Source of the DNA: a bacterium
Lineage (GTDB): Bacteria; ARS69
Reading direction: 5' to 3'
NCBI GenBank assembly: GCA_025774865.1
Contig: JALGZO010000673.1
Location: forward strand, 1 to 32,452
DNA: 32,452 nucleotides
In this document: positions 16,430 through 23,980 of the stretch, in pieces
Position numbering within the stretch: the first letter of the stretch is position 1
How the letters are laid out: the number at the start of each line of letters is the position of its first letter
Notes under the pieces: model-generated
Seen by the model: the letters and a program-made list of their open reading frames with translations, nothing else
Database searches by the model: none
What the model was told of the DNA's origin: nothing
Translations under genes and position numbers: made by a program

Positions 16430-16444
16430 CGACGGCGTCCGTCG
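16430..16444 (-). terminator. Possible terminator hairpin after the glutamine synthetase family gene
   Basis: CGACGG-ACG-CCGTCG forms a perfect 6-bp stem with a 3-base loop just after the stop codon at 16446. No clear T-run follows (GTGGCTGATTTGCC), so it may be a weak or factor-dependent terminator. Confidence 0.35.
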
Positions 16445-16445
16445 C

Positions 16446-17981
16446 TCAGTGCTTGTGCAGATCCTTGTGCATGATCCGCCGGAACTCGGTGATCTGCTCA
16501 GGCTTCGAGAGACTGGACAGGCGCGTCGCGAGATCCCGGTCGCTTTCCTGCCGGAGCTTCTCCGCCACGAGATCGATCCAGACGGGCGCGAAGCCGCGCT
16601 CCTCCAGGAACGCTCGTCGCGCCAGCAGCCGCTCCGCCGCTTCGGCGGCACTCGCGGGGAGAGTCTCGAGCGAGTCCGTCACGCCCGCGCCACGACCTCC
16701 ACCATGGTCGACCTCGAGCGACTTCGCGCGGTCCAGCGCTTCGTCCCGAGACAAACCATCCGCGACGCACAGCGTGACCGCCGCCAGCAGCAGGTGCGGA
16801 AATGCGCTTCCGTCGGGACTGCGAAACTCGACCGTGGCTTGGGAGCGCGCGTCCGGCGGCGGGCCCGACTCCGACGGATTCATGGCCTGGTCCATCCTGG
16901 TCGCGGTGCGGAAATCGAGCGGGATCCGGATGAGGCTGGAGCGATCGTGGCGTCCCCAGCAGACGTGAGTCGGCGCTTCCTGCCCCGGGACGAGGCGCAG
17001 ATAGCTGGAAGCGACCGTGTTTCCGAACGCCGTGAGGGCGGGCGCCTCGCCCAGCAGACCGCCGATCAGCCGGAGGGCATCCTCGGAGAGTTCTCCATCG
17101 TCGTCGCGCATCGTGTTGCGTCCGTCCCGCTCCAGGGCCAGGTGAAGGTGCATTCCGCTGCCGGCCATCCCCGGCTCGAGCTTCGGCGAGTACGTGACGG
17201 ACGCGCCGTACCGGTCGGCGATCACCCGGATCAGCCAGCGGGCCACCGACACCCACGTGCCCAGGTCCTCCACCGGGACGAGTGAGAGCTCGAGCTCGTA
17301 CTGCTCGGCGCGATGTCCTTGGAGCTCCGGATTCTCGGACTCGATCTGATCCAGGTAGCCGACCTCGCCGTGGCAGTACTTGACGCTCCCGGTCACCTCG
17401 CTGACGACGCGGAGGATCTCGTCCGCGACGTCTCGGCCGTGCAGGTACGGTTCGGCCTGGTGGTAGTTGCGCTGTGCCTTGCCGGTGAAGCGATCGTCGC
17501 CTCGTTCCATGATGAGATAGAACTCCAGCTCCGCGAGGGCGCGAAGCGTGGCGCCCGTCGAGGTTCGAAGGTTCTCCACCGCCGCGGCCAGCAGGTTGTC
17601 CGGAGTCACCGGACATGGTGAACCGTCGCGACCGGCGAACCGGCAGACGATGTCCATCTCGTCGGCCGCCCACGGATTCCGGAACGCCCACCGGTAGACG
17701 GGAACGACGTACAGGTCGCTTCCGGAGGAGTCGAAGAGGCCGGGGAACAGACTGGACCCATCGACGCGCTCACCGAAGGCTAGAACGCGCTCGAGATGCT
17801 CGGGATCCACGATGGGTATGCGCAATTCGCGGAGCTTGCCGTCGAACCCGGGGTAGCGGAGGTTGATCACGCGGATGCCGTCTTCCAGCACGAAGCGCAC
17901 GAGATCCTGCCGCTGCCACCGGTCGGGCGGCTTCCGAAGGCGCCGGACGAGCGGGCGCACGTCGTGGACGGGCTCTTCCAT
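16446..17981 (-). CDS. Glutamine synthetase family protein, divergent
   Basis: A 511-residue protein of the type I glutamine synthetase fold. Visible are the N-terminal beta-grasp region, the metal-site motif AELEFYL, GSGMHLHLAL, the phosphate/ATP segment ASSYLRLVP, WGRHDRSSLIRIP, and VEFRSPDGSAFPHLLLA. The usual ANPYL is AFPHL and the NRSA element is DRSS, so it departs from true GlnA; no adenylylation-loop tyrosine motif was seen. It could be a gamma-glutamyl ligase acting on an amine other than ammonia, as in polyamine-using members. It is divergent from the fabH-like gene with a 149-base gap, and a hairpin follows its stop. Substrate not assignable from sequence. Confidence 0.82.
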   Translation of the reverse strand: MEEPVHDVRPLVRRLRKPPDRWQRQDLVRFVLEDGIRVINLRYPGFDGKLRELRIPIVDPEHLERVLAFGERVDGSSLFPGLFDSSGSDLYVVPVYRWAFRNPWAADEMDIVCRFAGRDGSPCPVTPDNLLAAAVENLRTSTGATLRALAELEFYLIMERGDDRFTGKAQRNYHQAEPYLHGRDVADEILRVVSEVTGSVKYCHGEVGYLDQIESENPELQGHRAEQYELELSLVPVEDLGTWVSVARWLIRVIADRYGASVTYSPKLEPGMAGSGMHLHLALERDGRNTMRDDDGELSEDALRLIGGLLGEAPALTAFGNTVASSYLRLVPGQEAPTHVCWGRHDRSSLIRIPLDFRTATRMDQAMNPSESGPPPDARSQATVEFRSPDGSAFPHLLLAAVTLCVADGLSRDEALDRAKSLEVDHGGGRGAGVTDSLETLPASAAEAAERLLARRAFLEERGFAPVWIDLVAEKLRQESDRDLATRLSSLSKPEQITEFRRIMHKDLHKH

Positions 17982-17999
17982 GATCTCTGTTTAGCGGAA

Positions 18000-18013
18000 T
18001 CGGGCGTGCCCGA
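18000..18013. promoter_or_regulatory. Short inverted repeat in the divergent GS-family / fabH gap
   Basis: TCGGGC-GT-GCCCGA is a perfect 6-bp inverted repeat located 18 bases upstream of the GS-family start. It may be an operator. In GC-rich DNA such repeats arise by chance, so the call is weak. No convincing sigma-70 promoter was found in the gap. Confidence 0.25.
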
Positions 18014-18130
18014 CCAGGCTGAACGCGAGGAAGGCACTACCAGGGCATGTCGAGCATATGGCCCGGGGATGTGGCAATCTACTCGGGCTGATGTTCTCGT
18101 GATCGGAGAGAGCGGAAGGGAGGCAACCAC

Positions 18131-19150
18131 ATGGACTCGGCCATTCGCTCCCGCATTACCGGTGTCGGTTCGTACGTACCACCACGGGTCGTCACGAACC
18201 AGGAGCTCACGGAGTACATGGACACCTCTGACGAGTGGATCGTCGAGCGGACCGGCATTCACACTCGCCATTGGGTGGATCCGGAGACGTCGACCTCCGA
18301 CCTGGCCCTGGAGGCGGCTCAGCGCGCGCTGGCCGCCGCTGGCGTGGACGGACCCGACCTCGACATGATCATGCTCGCCACGCTGAGTCCGGATCACCAG
18401 TTTCCGGGAACGGCATGCTTCCTCCAGGCCAAGATGGCCTTGCCCGGAGTCCCGGCTCTGGACGTGCGTCAGCAATGCAGCGGTTTCATCTATGCGATGG
18501 CGATCGCCGACCAGTTCATTCGCGCCGGTACGTATCAGAAGGTGCTCATCGCCGGCGCCGAAGTTCATTCGAAGGGGCTCGAGCTGAGCACGCGAGGCCG
18601 CGACGTCAGCGTGTTGTTCGGCGATGGAGCGGGCGCGGTCGTCGTGGAAGCGGCTCAGGTCACCGATCCCGAGCGCGAGCCCCACGTCTTTTCCACCCAC
18701 CTCCACGCCGACGGGACCTTCGCCAAAGAGCTCTGGCTCGGCGCACCCGGGATGGGGTACGTGGGACCGTACGTGAACGAGGGGGCGTTCGAGCGAGGCG
18801 AGCAGTACCCGCAGATGAACGGGCGCACGGTCTTCGTCCACGCCGTGAAGCACATGGCCGAATCCGTGATGGAAGCCCTCGACGCCAACGGCGTGGAGCT
18901 CGAGGACGTAGAGCTGTTCTTCTTCCATCAAGCGAACCAGCGCATCAGCGAGGCCGCCGCGCATCGACTCGGCATTCCCGGCGACAAGGTGTTCAACACG
19001 ATCGACCGGTTCGGAAACACGACGGCGGCTTCGATCCCCATCGGCCTGGACTGCGCCGTTCAAGCGGGCAAGTTGCAGCCCGGCATGCTGGTCGCCTGCG
19101 CGGCGTTCGGCAGCGGGTTCACCTGGTGCTCTCTGCTGCTCCGGTGGTGA
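18131..19150 (+). CDS. fabH: 3-oxoacyl-ACP synthase III
   Basis: A 339-residue ketoacyl synthase III that condenses an acyl-CoA starter with malonyl-ACP. The triad is visible: Cys116 (RQQCSGF), His266 (FFHQANQRI) and Asn296 (FGNTTAASIP). The N-terminus ITGVGSYVPPRVVTNQEL and the DTSDEWIVERTGI element are standard. The start is supported by GGGAGG seven bases upstream. It stands alone rather than in a fatty-acid gene cluster. The segment between residues 185 and 235 (ELWLGAPGMGYVGPYVNEG) differs from typical housekeeping FabH, so a specialised starter or a FabH-like role in lipid or secondary metabolism is possible. Confidence 0.9.
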   Translation: MDSAIRSRITGVGSYVPPRVVTNQELTEYMDTSDEWIVERTGIHTRHWVDPETSTSDLALEAAQRALAAAGVDGPDLDMIMLATLSPDHQFPGTACFLQAKMALPGVPALDVRQQCSGFIYAMAIADQFIRAGTYQKVLIAGAEVHSKGLELSTRGRDVSVLFGDGAGAVVVEAAQVTDPEREPHVFSTHLHADGTFAKELWLGAPGMGYVGPYVNEGAFERGEQYPQMNGRTVFVHAVKHMAESVMEALDANGVELEDVELFFFHQANQRISEAAAHRLGIPGDKVFNTIDRFGNTTAASIPIGLDCAVQAGKLQPGMLVACAAFGSGFTWCSLLLRW

Positions 19151-19241
19151 TCCGGGAGGTCGGCGAATCCGTTTCGAGCCGGTGGAGGCGCCGTCGTGAA
19201 CTCGCATGAGGGCCGGCCCGAGATCGCCAGGGCGCCTCCCC

Positions 19242-19270
19242 TTGACGACATCCGGATATCTGCATATCTA
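19242..19270 (+). promoter_or_regulatory. Sigma-70-type promoter of the ArsR-sulfur reductase operon
   Basis: TTGACG (19242-19247), a 17-base spacer, and TATCTA (19265-19270) match the -35/-10 consensus well. They lie 35 bases upstream of the arsR-family start and overlap the first inverted repeat. Confidence 0.65.
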
Positions 19271-19285
19271 ATACCGGACCCGGTA
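19255..19285 (+). promoter_or_regulatory. Two inverted-repeat operators of the ArsR-family repressor
   Basis: GATAT-CTGC-ATATC (19255-19268) overlaps the -10 element and is like the ATAT-rich sites bound by ArsR/SmtB proteins. TACCGG-AC-CCGGTA (19272-19285) follows directly. The arrangement predicts repression of the promoter by the regulator encoded just downstream. Binding is inference. Confidence 0.55.
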
Positions 19286-19304
19286 CTCGTGAAAGGGCCC
19301 GGAG

Positions 19305-19643
19305 ATGTCGGAAGCGATCCCACAGGCAGCTATCGAAAGGCTGGTCAACGACTTGGAGCTGGCCGAGCAGCGTGCGGAGATCCTCCGGGCGCTGGGGAAC
19401 CCGGTCCGTCTCCGCCTCGTGGCGCGGCTCTGCTTCTCCCAGGAGAGAACGGTCAGCGAGCTCTGCGACGAGCTCGGCCTCGCCCAGTCCACGGTGTCCC
19501 GGCAGCTGGGGGCGCTTCGGCTCCTGGGCCTCGTTCGCTGCCGGCAGGACGGCGGCTTCCGGTTCTACTCGCTCGCCCTTCCCCAGGTCGTGTCGCTCAT
19601 TGAGTGCCTGGCCACGTGTCGGCCGGACTTGCCCCACCTGTAG
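19305..19643 (+). CDS. ArsR-family transcriptional repressor
   Basis: A 112-residue winged-helix protein. The recognition region is TVSELCDELGLAQSTVSRQLGALRLLGLVRCR followed by a wing GGFRFYSL. Cysteines are at 43, 54, 79, 101 and 105. The arsenic-type pair ELCVC is not complete (ELCDEL), but C43 in the helix before the HTH and C101/C105 in the last helix could form a thiol sensor, as in the persulfide-sensing SqrR/BigR branch, although the spacing is not identical. AAAGGG lies seven bases before the ATG. It is the first gene of the sulfur-reductase operon, 21 bases before the molybdoenzyme gene, and probably represses itself and the operon. Confidence 0.9.
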   Translation: MSEAIPQAAIERLVNDLELAEQRAEILRALGNPVRLRLVARLCFSQERTVSELCDELGLAQSTVSRQLGALRLLGLVRCRQDGGFRFYSLALPQVVSLIECLATCRPDLPHL

Positions 19644-19664
19644 AGGAAGAAAGGGTCGCGGAAG

Positions 19665-21878
19665 ATGGGGGTCACACGGCGTCAGTTCCTCAAGATCGGC
19701 GGAGCCGCCGCCGGCGCCAGCGTCGGCTCCGGGCTCGTCACGGACTGGTGGGGTCTCGATCCGGACGTCGTCCACGATCCGGCCACCGACGGCGACCGAA
19801 TCGTCCCCACGTTCTGCGAGATCTGCTTCTGGAAGTGCGGCGTCCTCGCCCACGTGAAGGACGGCCGCGTCACGAAGATCACCGGCAATCCCGAGCATCC
19901 TCTCTCCCGGGGCCGACTCTGCCCCCGCGGCACCGGTGGCACCGGTCTCCTCTACGATCCGGATCGGCTGAAGAAGCCGCTCCTTCGCCGAGAGAAACGT
20001 GGCGCGCAGTCCTTCGAGGCAGTCAGCTGGGACGACGCACTCGACACCGTCGCGGAAGGGATGCTGAAGATCCAGGAACGCTACGGACCCGAGGCACTTG
20101 CCCTCTACAATCACGGCTACGGGGCGAGTTGGTTCAAGCACCTCCTTCGCGCCTACGGTTCTCCGAACATCGCCGCCCCTTCCTATGCCCAGTGCCGCGG
20201 ACCTCGTGAGGTCGGCTTCCAGCTGACCTTCGGCGCCGGGGTCGGTTCTCCCGAGAAGACCGACATGGCGAACTCGCGGGTCATCACCCTGATCGGTTCG
20301 CACCTCGGCGAGAACATGCACAACACCCAGGTCCAGGATCTCGCGACCGCGCTCGATCGTGGCGCCGAGCTCGTGGTCGTCGATCCGCGCTACTCCACCG
20401 TCGCCGGCAAGGCGCGCTACTGGCTCCCGATCAAGCCCGGCACCGACCTCGCGCTGCTCCTCGCATGGATGCACGTGATCGTGAAGGAAGGGCTCTACGA
20501 CCGCGATTACCTCGACCGGTACGCCATCGGCCTCGACGAGCTGAAGAAGCACCTCGAGGACAAGACTCCGGAATGGGCGTGGGTGCAGACGACGATTCGG
20601 CCCGAGACGATCGTGGAGACGGCGCGCTTTCTCGCCGGCGCGCGGCCAGCGTCCCTCGTTCACCCGGGGCGCCACGTCACGTGGTACGGCGACGACACGC
20701 AGCGGAGCCGGGCCATCGCGATGCTGAACGCGCTGCTCGGTTCCTGGGGACGGCGCGGGGGATTCGTCTTCCCGAATCAGATCTCGCTCCCGAAGTACCC
20801 GTACACGGCCTACGGCAAGAACCCGCCGCTTCCCGCTGACACCCCCAGGGGCACGGTCTACCCGCTCGCGGACGCGACCCTCGCCTCGGGAATGTGCGAC
20901 GCGAGCATTCCGGGCACGGCCGACTACGACATCAAGGGATGGATCGTCTACGGCTCGAATCTCCTGCAATCCCTGCCCGATCCGGAGAAGACGAAGCGGG
21001 CCCTGCAGGAGCTCGACCTCGTCGTCGTGGTGGACGTGCTGCCGGCGGAGATCGCGGGCTGGGCCGACGTGGTGCTGCCCGAGTGCACGTACCTCGAGCG
21101 GTGCGACGAAGTACACACGCCGGCCTATCAGGAGCCCTTCCTCGCGGTGCGCCAGCCGGTCGTCCCGCCCATGTACGACACGAAGCCAGGCTGGTGGATC
21201 GCGCGCGAGATCGCCCACCGGATCGGTCTCGCGGACTACTTCCCCTGGGAAGACAGCATCGAGTACGCGAAGCAACGCGTGAAGTCCGGCGGCTTCGACT
21301 GCGACGTGCTCATGGAGAAGGGAGTCGTCGTCGCCGACGCCGGGCCGGTCACGATCGAAGAGGGACTCGAACCCGACTTCCCCACCCCTTCCGGCAAGAT
21401 CGAACTCCATTCCGAGCAGCTCGCGGACGCGGGCTTCGATCCCGTGCCGAACTTCACGGCCCCCGAGGAACCGCCGCCGGGACACTTCCGGCTCCTCTTC
21501 GGACGGGCCCCGGTCCACACCTTCGGCCGGACCACGAACAACCGCTTCCTCTCCGAGGTCTACGACGAGAACGAGATCTGGGTGAACGCGCGCATGGCCG
21601 AGGAGCTCGGCCTCGAGAACGGCGAGCGTGTGACGCTGGTGAACCAGGACGGCGTGCGCTCCGAGCCGATCCGTGTGAAGGCCACCCAGCGAATTCGGTC
21701 CGACTGCGTGTACATGGTGCACGGCTACGGGCACAGCGCGAAGGGATTGCGGTTCGCGCGTGGTCGTGGCGCGGATGACAGCAAGCTCGTCACACGCTAC
21801 CGCACGGATCCGATCATGGGGGGCACGGGAATGAACGTGAACTTCGTGCGGATCGAGAGAGCCGGGGTACCGGCATGA
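19665..21878 (+). CDS. Tat-exported molybdopterin oxidoreductase, thiosulfate/polysulfide reductase type catalytic subunit
   Basis: A 737-residue catalytic subunit of the DMSO-reductase superfamily. The N-terminus has a Tat signal (TRRQFLKIGGAAAG). A [4Fe-4S] site follows: C51-x2-C54-x3-C58-x27-C86. Cys177 in SYAQCRGP is at the position of the molybdenum-ligand cysteine seen in Phs/Psr/Nap enzymes. The C-terminal cap domain includes FGRAPVHTFGRTTNNRFLSE and VYMVHGYGHSAKGLRFARG. The length fits PhsA/PsrA (about 750) better than arsenate reductase (about 850) or SoeA (about 950). Neighbours encode the ferredoxin and NrfD subunits, sulfur transporters and an OsmC protein, favouring thiosulfate, polysulfide or sulfur as substrate. 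The exact substrate is not proven by sequence. Confidence 0.88.
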   Translation: MGVTRRQFLKIGGAAAGASVGSGLVTDWWGLDPDVVHDPATDGDRIVPTFCEICFWKCGVLAHVKDGRVTKITGNPEHPLSRGRLCPRGTGGTGLLYDPDRLKKPLLRREKRGAQSFEAVSWDDALDTVAEGMLKIQERYGPEALALYNHGYGASWFKHLLRAYGSPNIAAPSYAQCRGPREVGFQLTFGAGVGSPEKTDMANSRVITLIGSHLGENMHNTQVQDLATALDRGAELVVVDPRYSTVAGKARYWLPIKPGTDLALLLAWMHVIVKEGLYDRDYLDRYAIGLDELKKHLEDKTPEWAWVQTTIRPETIVETARFLAGARPASLVHPGRHVTWYGDDTQRSRAIAMLNALLGSWGRRGGFVFPNQISLPKYPYTAYGKNPPLPADTPRGTVYPLADATLASGMCDASIPGTADYDIKGWIVYGSNLLQSLPDPEKTKRALQELDLVVVVDVLPAEIAGWADVVLPECTYLERCDEVHTPAYQEPFLAVRQPVVPPMYDTKPGWWIAREIAHRIGLADYFPWEDSIEYAKQRVKSGGFDCDVLMEKGVVVADAGPVTIEEGLEPDFPTPSGKIELHSEQLADAGFDPVPNFTAPEEPPPGHFRLLFGRAPVHTFGRTTNNRFLSEVYDENEIWVNARMAEELGLENGERVTLVNQDGVRSEPIRVKATQRIRSDCVYMVHGYGHSAKGLRFARGRGADDSKLVTRYRTDPIMGGTGMNVNFVRIERAGVPA

Positions 21879-22441
21879 GCGCGCGGAGGAAGCGCCACGC
21901 GATGATCGTCGACACGACTCTCTGTGTCGGCTGCCAGGCGTGCGTCCTGGCCTGCAAGGCGGAGAACGACGTTCCGGACGGGTACTGCCGCGATTGGATC
22001 GTGGAGGAAGTCCGAGGCGAGTTCCCCGGGTTGCAGGCGGAGATCCGCTCCGAGCGCTGCAACCATTGCAGCCATCCCCCCTGCGTCACGGCCTGCCCCA
22101 CCGGGGCGAGCCACGTGAACGAGGGGGGTACGATCCTCGTCACCCACGACAAATGCACCGGCTGCAAAGCCTGTATCTCCGCCTGCCCCTACGACGCCCG
22201 CTTCGTGCACCCGAACGGATACGTGGACAAGTGCACGTTCTGTCTGCACCGCGTGCAGCGCGGCCAGCTTCCGGCCTGCGTCGAGGTCTGCCCGACCTCT
22301 TGCCTCCACTTCGGCAACCTCGAGGATCCGGCTTCCGACGTCGCCCGGCTCCTGCGCACCCGACCCTGGAAGGTGAATCAGCCCGAGACCGGCTGCGAGC
22401 CGAACGTCTTCTTCCTGACCGGGAGGGAGCGTCATGCGTAG
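21875..22441 (+). CDS. Four-cluster ferredoxin subunit of the molybdoenzyme (PsrB/PhsB-like)
   Basis: A 188-residue electron-transfer subunit with four cysteine groups: CVGCQACVLAC, CNHCSHPPCVTACP, CTGCKACISACP, and CTFCLHRVQRGQLPACVEVCP. This is the standard PsrB/PhsB/DmsB set for four [4Fe-4S] clusters. It has no signal peptide; such subunits travel with the Tat-exported catalytic partner. The ATG overlaps the previous stop (ATGA) and the stop overlaps the next gene by 8 bases, showing tight coupling within the operon. Confidence 0.93.
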   Translation: MSARRKRHAMIVDTTLCVGCQACVLACKAENDVPDGYCRDWIVEEVRGEFPGLQAEIRSERCNHCSHPPCVTACPTGASHVNEGGTILVTHDKCTGCKACISACPYDARFVHPNGYVDKCTFCLHRVQRGQLPACVEVCPTSCLHFGNLEDPASDVARLLRTRPWKVNQPETGCEPNVFFLTGRERHA

Positions 22442-23411
22442 CGTCACCGAGCTCCTCGAGGTCGTTCACGGACGGCACAACGAATTGATCGATCCCGGCC
22501 TCCACGTATGGGGCTGGGAGATTCCGGTCTATCTCTTCCTCGGCGGGCTCGCGGCGGGGCTCCTGATTCTGCCGGCCGCCCTCGAGTGGCGGCGCGAGCG
22601 GGAAGGCGACGATCAACTCGCGACGGCCGTGCGCTGGGCTCCGCTCATGGCCCTCGGGATGATCTCGATCGGGATGCTCGCGCTGTTTCTCGATCTCGAG
22701 TTCAAGCTGCACGTGTATCGCTTCTACCTCTCGTTCGAGGCAGCGAGCCCCATGTCCTGGGGCGCCTGGATCCTTCTCCTCGTCTACCCCGTCGGCTGGT
22801 TTCTCGGGATCGGCCTCACGAACTACCGGGAACGGGCGCGCCTCGGGCGCGGTTGGACGCGCACCGTGGTCGAGCTCACGGCGCGCGTGTTCCGAAATCA
22901 CCGTGAGGTGGTGCTGGCGGGAAACGTCGTCGCGGGCGTGGCGCTCGGGACGTACACCGGGCTCCTGCTCGGAGCACTCGCCGCCCGACCGCTCTGGAAC
23001 AGCACGATCCTGGGTCCGCTCTTCCTCGTGTCCGGCCTCTCGACGGCGGCCGCCTGGCTCTCGCTCTTCCGTCTTCCCGAAGCGCTCCACCTCCGGCTCA
23101 GCCGCTGGGAGATGGGACTTCTCGGAACCGAGGCGGCGTTCCTCGCCATGTATCTGCTCGACCTCGCAACCGGAGCGCGAGCGAGCGCCGCCGCGGCCCG
23201 CGTCCTTCTCGGCGGGCCGTGGACCGGGCCGTTCTGGTCCGTCGTCTTCGGAATGGGGCTCGCGGTCCCCTTCGCCCTGAAGTGGGTGGAGACGACGCGC
23301 CACCAACGGCCCGCGCTCGCCGCTCCCGTCCTGGTTCTCCTGGGGGGCTTGGGTCTCCGCTGGATCCTGGTCGCGGCCGGACAAACCGCCTCGTACGCGA
23401 TGTTGCCGTAG
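22434..23411 (+). CDS. NrfD/PsrC-type quinone-interacting membrane subunit
   Basis: A 325-residue protein with about eight transmembrane helices, starting after a short amphipathic segment (GWEIPVYLFLGGLAAGLLIL). This is the NrfD/PsrC family, the membrane anchor that exchanges electrons with menaquinone. It completes a CISM-type complex (Mo subunit, ferredoxin subunit, NrfD). The ribosome site GGGAGGGAG lies inside the end of the previous gene. It differs from the longer haem-fused NrfD/HybB protein at 154-2085, so the window has two separate NrfD-type complexes. Confidence 0.92.
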   Translation: MRSVTELLEVVHGRHNELIDPGLHVWGWEIPVYLFLGGLAAGLLILPAALEWRREREGDDQLATAVRWAPLMALGMISIGMLALFLDLEFKLHVYRFYLSFEAASPMSWGAWILLLVYPVGWFLGIGLTNYRERARLGRGWTRTVVELTARVFRNHREVVLAGNVVAGVALGTYTGLLLGALAARPLWNSTILGPLFLVSGLSTAAAWLSLFRLPEALHLRLSRWEMGLLGTEAAFLAMYLLDLATGARASAAAARVLLGGPWTGPFWSVVFGMGLAVPFALKWVETTRHQRPALAAPVLVLLGGLGLRWILVAAGQTASYAMLP

Positions 23412-23425
23412 GAAGGAGCTTCGAC

Positions 23426-23980
23426 ATGCGCCCTCGACCTTTCTGGAATCCTTACCTGGCCGGCGTCGTGCTCGGTGTCGTGCTCCTCGCCTCGTTCCTC
23501 GTGATGGGCTGGGGGCTCGGCTCGTCCGGCGCGGTCACGCGCTTCGGAGTCGGCGCCGCCCACCTGATCGCTCCCGAGGCCGTCGAGTCGAACGACTACT
23601 TCGCTCGTTACCTGGGAGACACGCACATCCTCGACGACTGGCTCGTCTTCCTCGTGCTGGGCGTCTTCCTCGGCGGGCTCTTCGGGGCCTACACGGGAGG
23701 GCGACTCCGCTCCGAGGTGGTGCGAGGCGAGGTGTTCGAGCGACAGCGCGGAAGCGGCGGAGGCCCTCGTCGGTTCGGCGTCTCCCCCCGCACGCGCCTC
23801 GCGCTCGCGCTCTCGGGCGGCGTGATCATGGGGATCGCGGCCCGCCTGGCTCGCGGCTGCACGTCTGGACAGGCGCTCACCGGCGGCGCGCTGCTCTCGG
23901 TCGGCGCGTGGGTCTTCATGTTCGCGGTGTTCGCCGGAGGCTACCTCGTGGCTCCGCTCGTGCGGAGGCAGTGGCGATGA
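23426..23980 (+). CDS. YeeE/YedE-type sulfur transporter, first half
   Basis: A 184-residue membrane protein with about four helices. The motif ARGCTSGQALTGG is the conserved cysteine motif of YeeE/YedE (TsuA-type thiosulfate transporter) proteins. Full-length TsuA contains two such halves; here the second half is the next gene. GGAAGGAG lies seven bases before the ATG at 23426. The stop overlaps the next ATG (ATGA). A helix pair is separated by a long extracytoplasmic loop around residues 40-70 (VESNDYFARYLGDTH). Likely moves a reduced sulfur compound across the membrane. Confidence 0.85.
   Translation: MRPRPFWNPYLAGVVLGVVLLASFLVMGWGLGSSGAVTRFGVGAAHLIAPEAVESNDYFARYLGDTHILDDWLVFLVLGVFLGGLFGAYTGGRLRSEVVRGEVFERQRGSGGGPRRFGVSPRTRLALALSGGVIMGIAARLARGCTSGQALTGGALLSVGAWVFMFAVFAGGYLVAPLVRRQWR

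Noticed and set aside
19119-21734. Long open frame of 871 codons on the minus strand opposite the molybdoenzyme and FabH end.
   Set aside because: It is an antisense shadow in GC-rich DNA; the plus-strand frames carry clear Tat, iron-sulfur and HTH motifs, and the antisense protein shows no family features.
19665-21878. Respiratory arsenate reductase, suggested by the ArsR-family neighbour.
   Set aside because: Length is short for ArrA, and the downstream transporter, rhodanese-like and OsmC genes point to sulfur chemistry. Not fully excluded.
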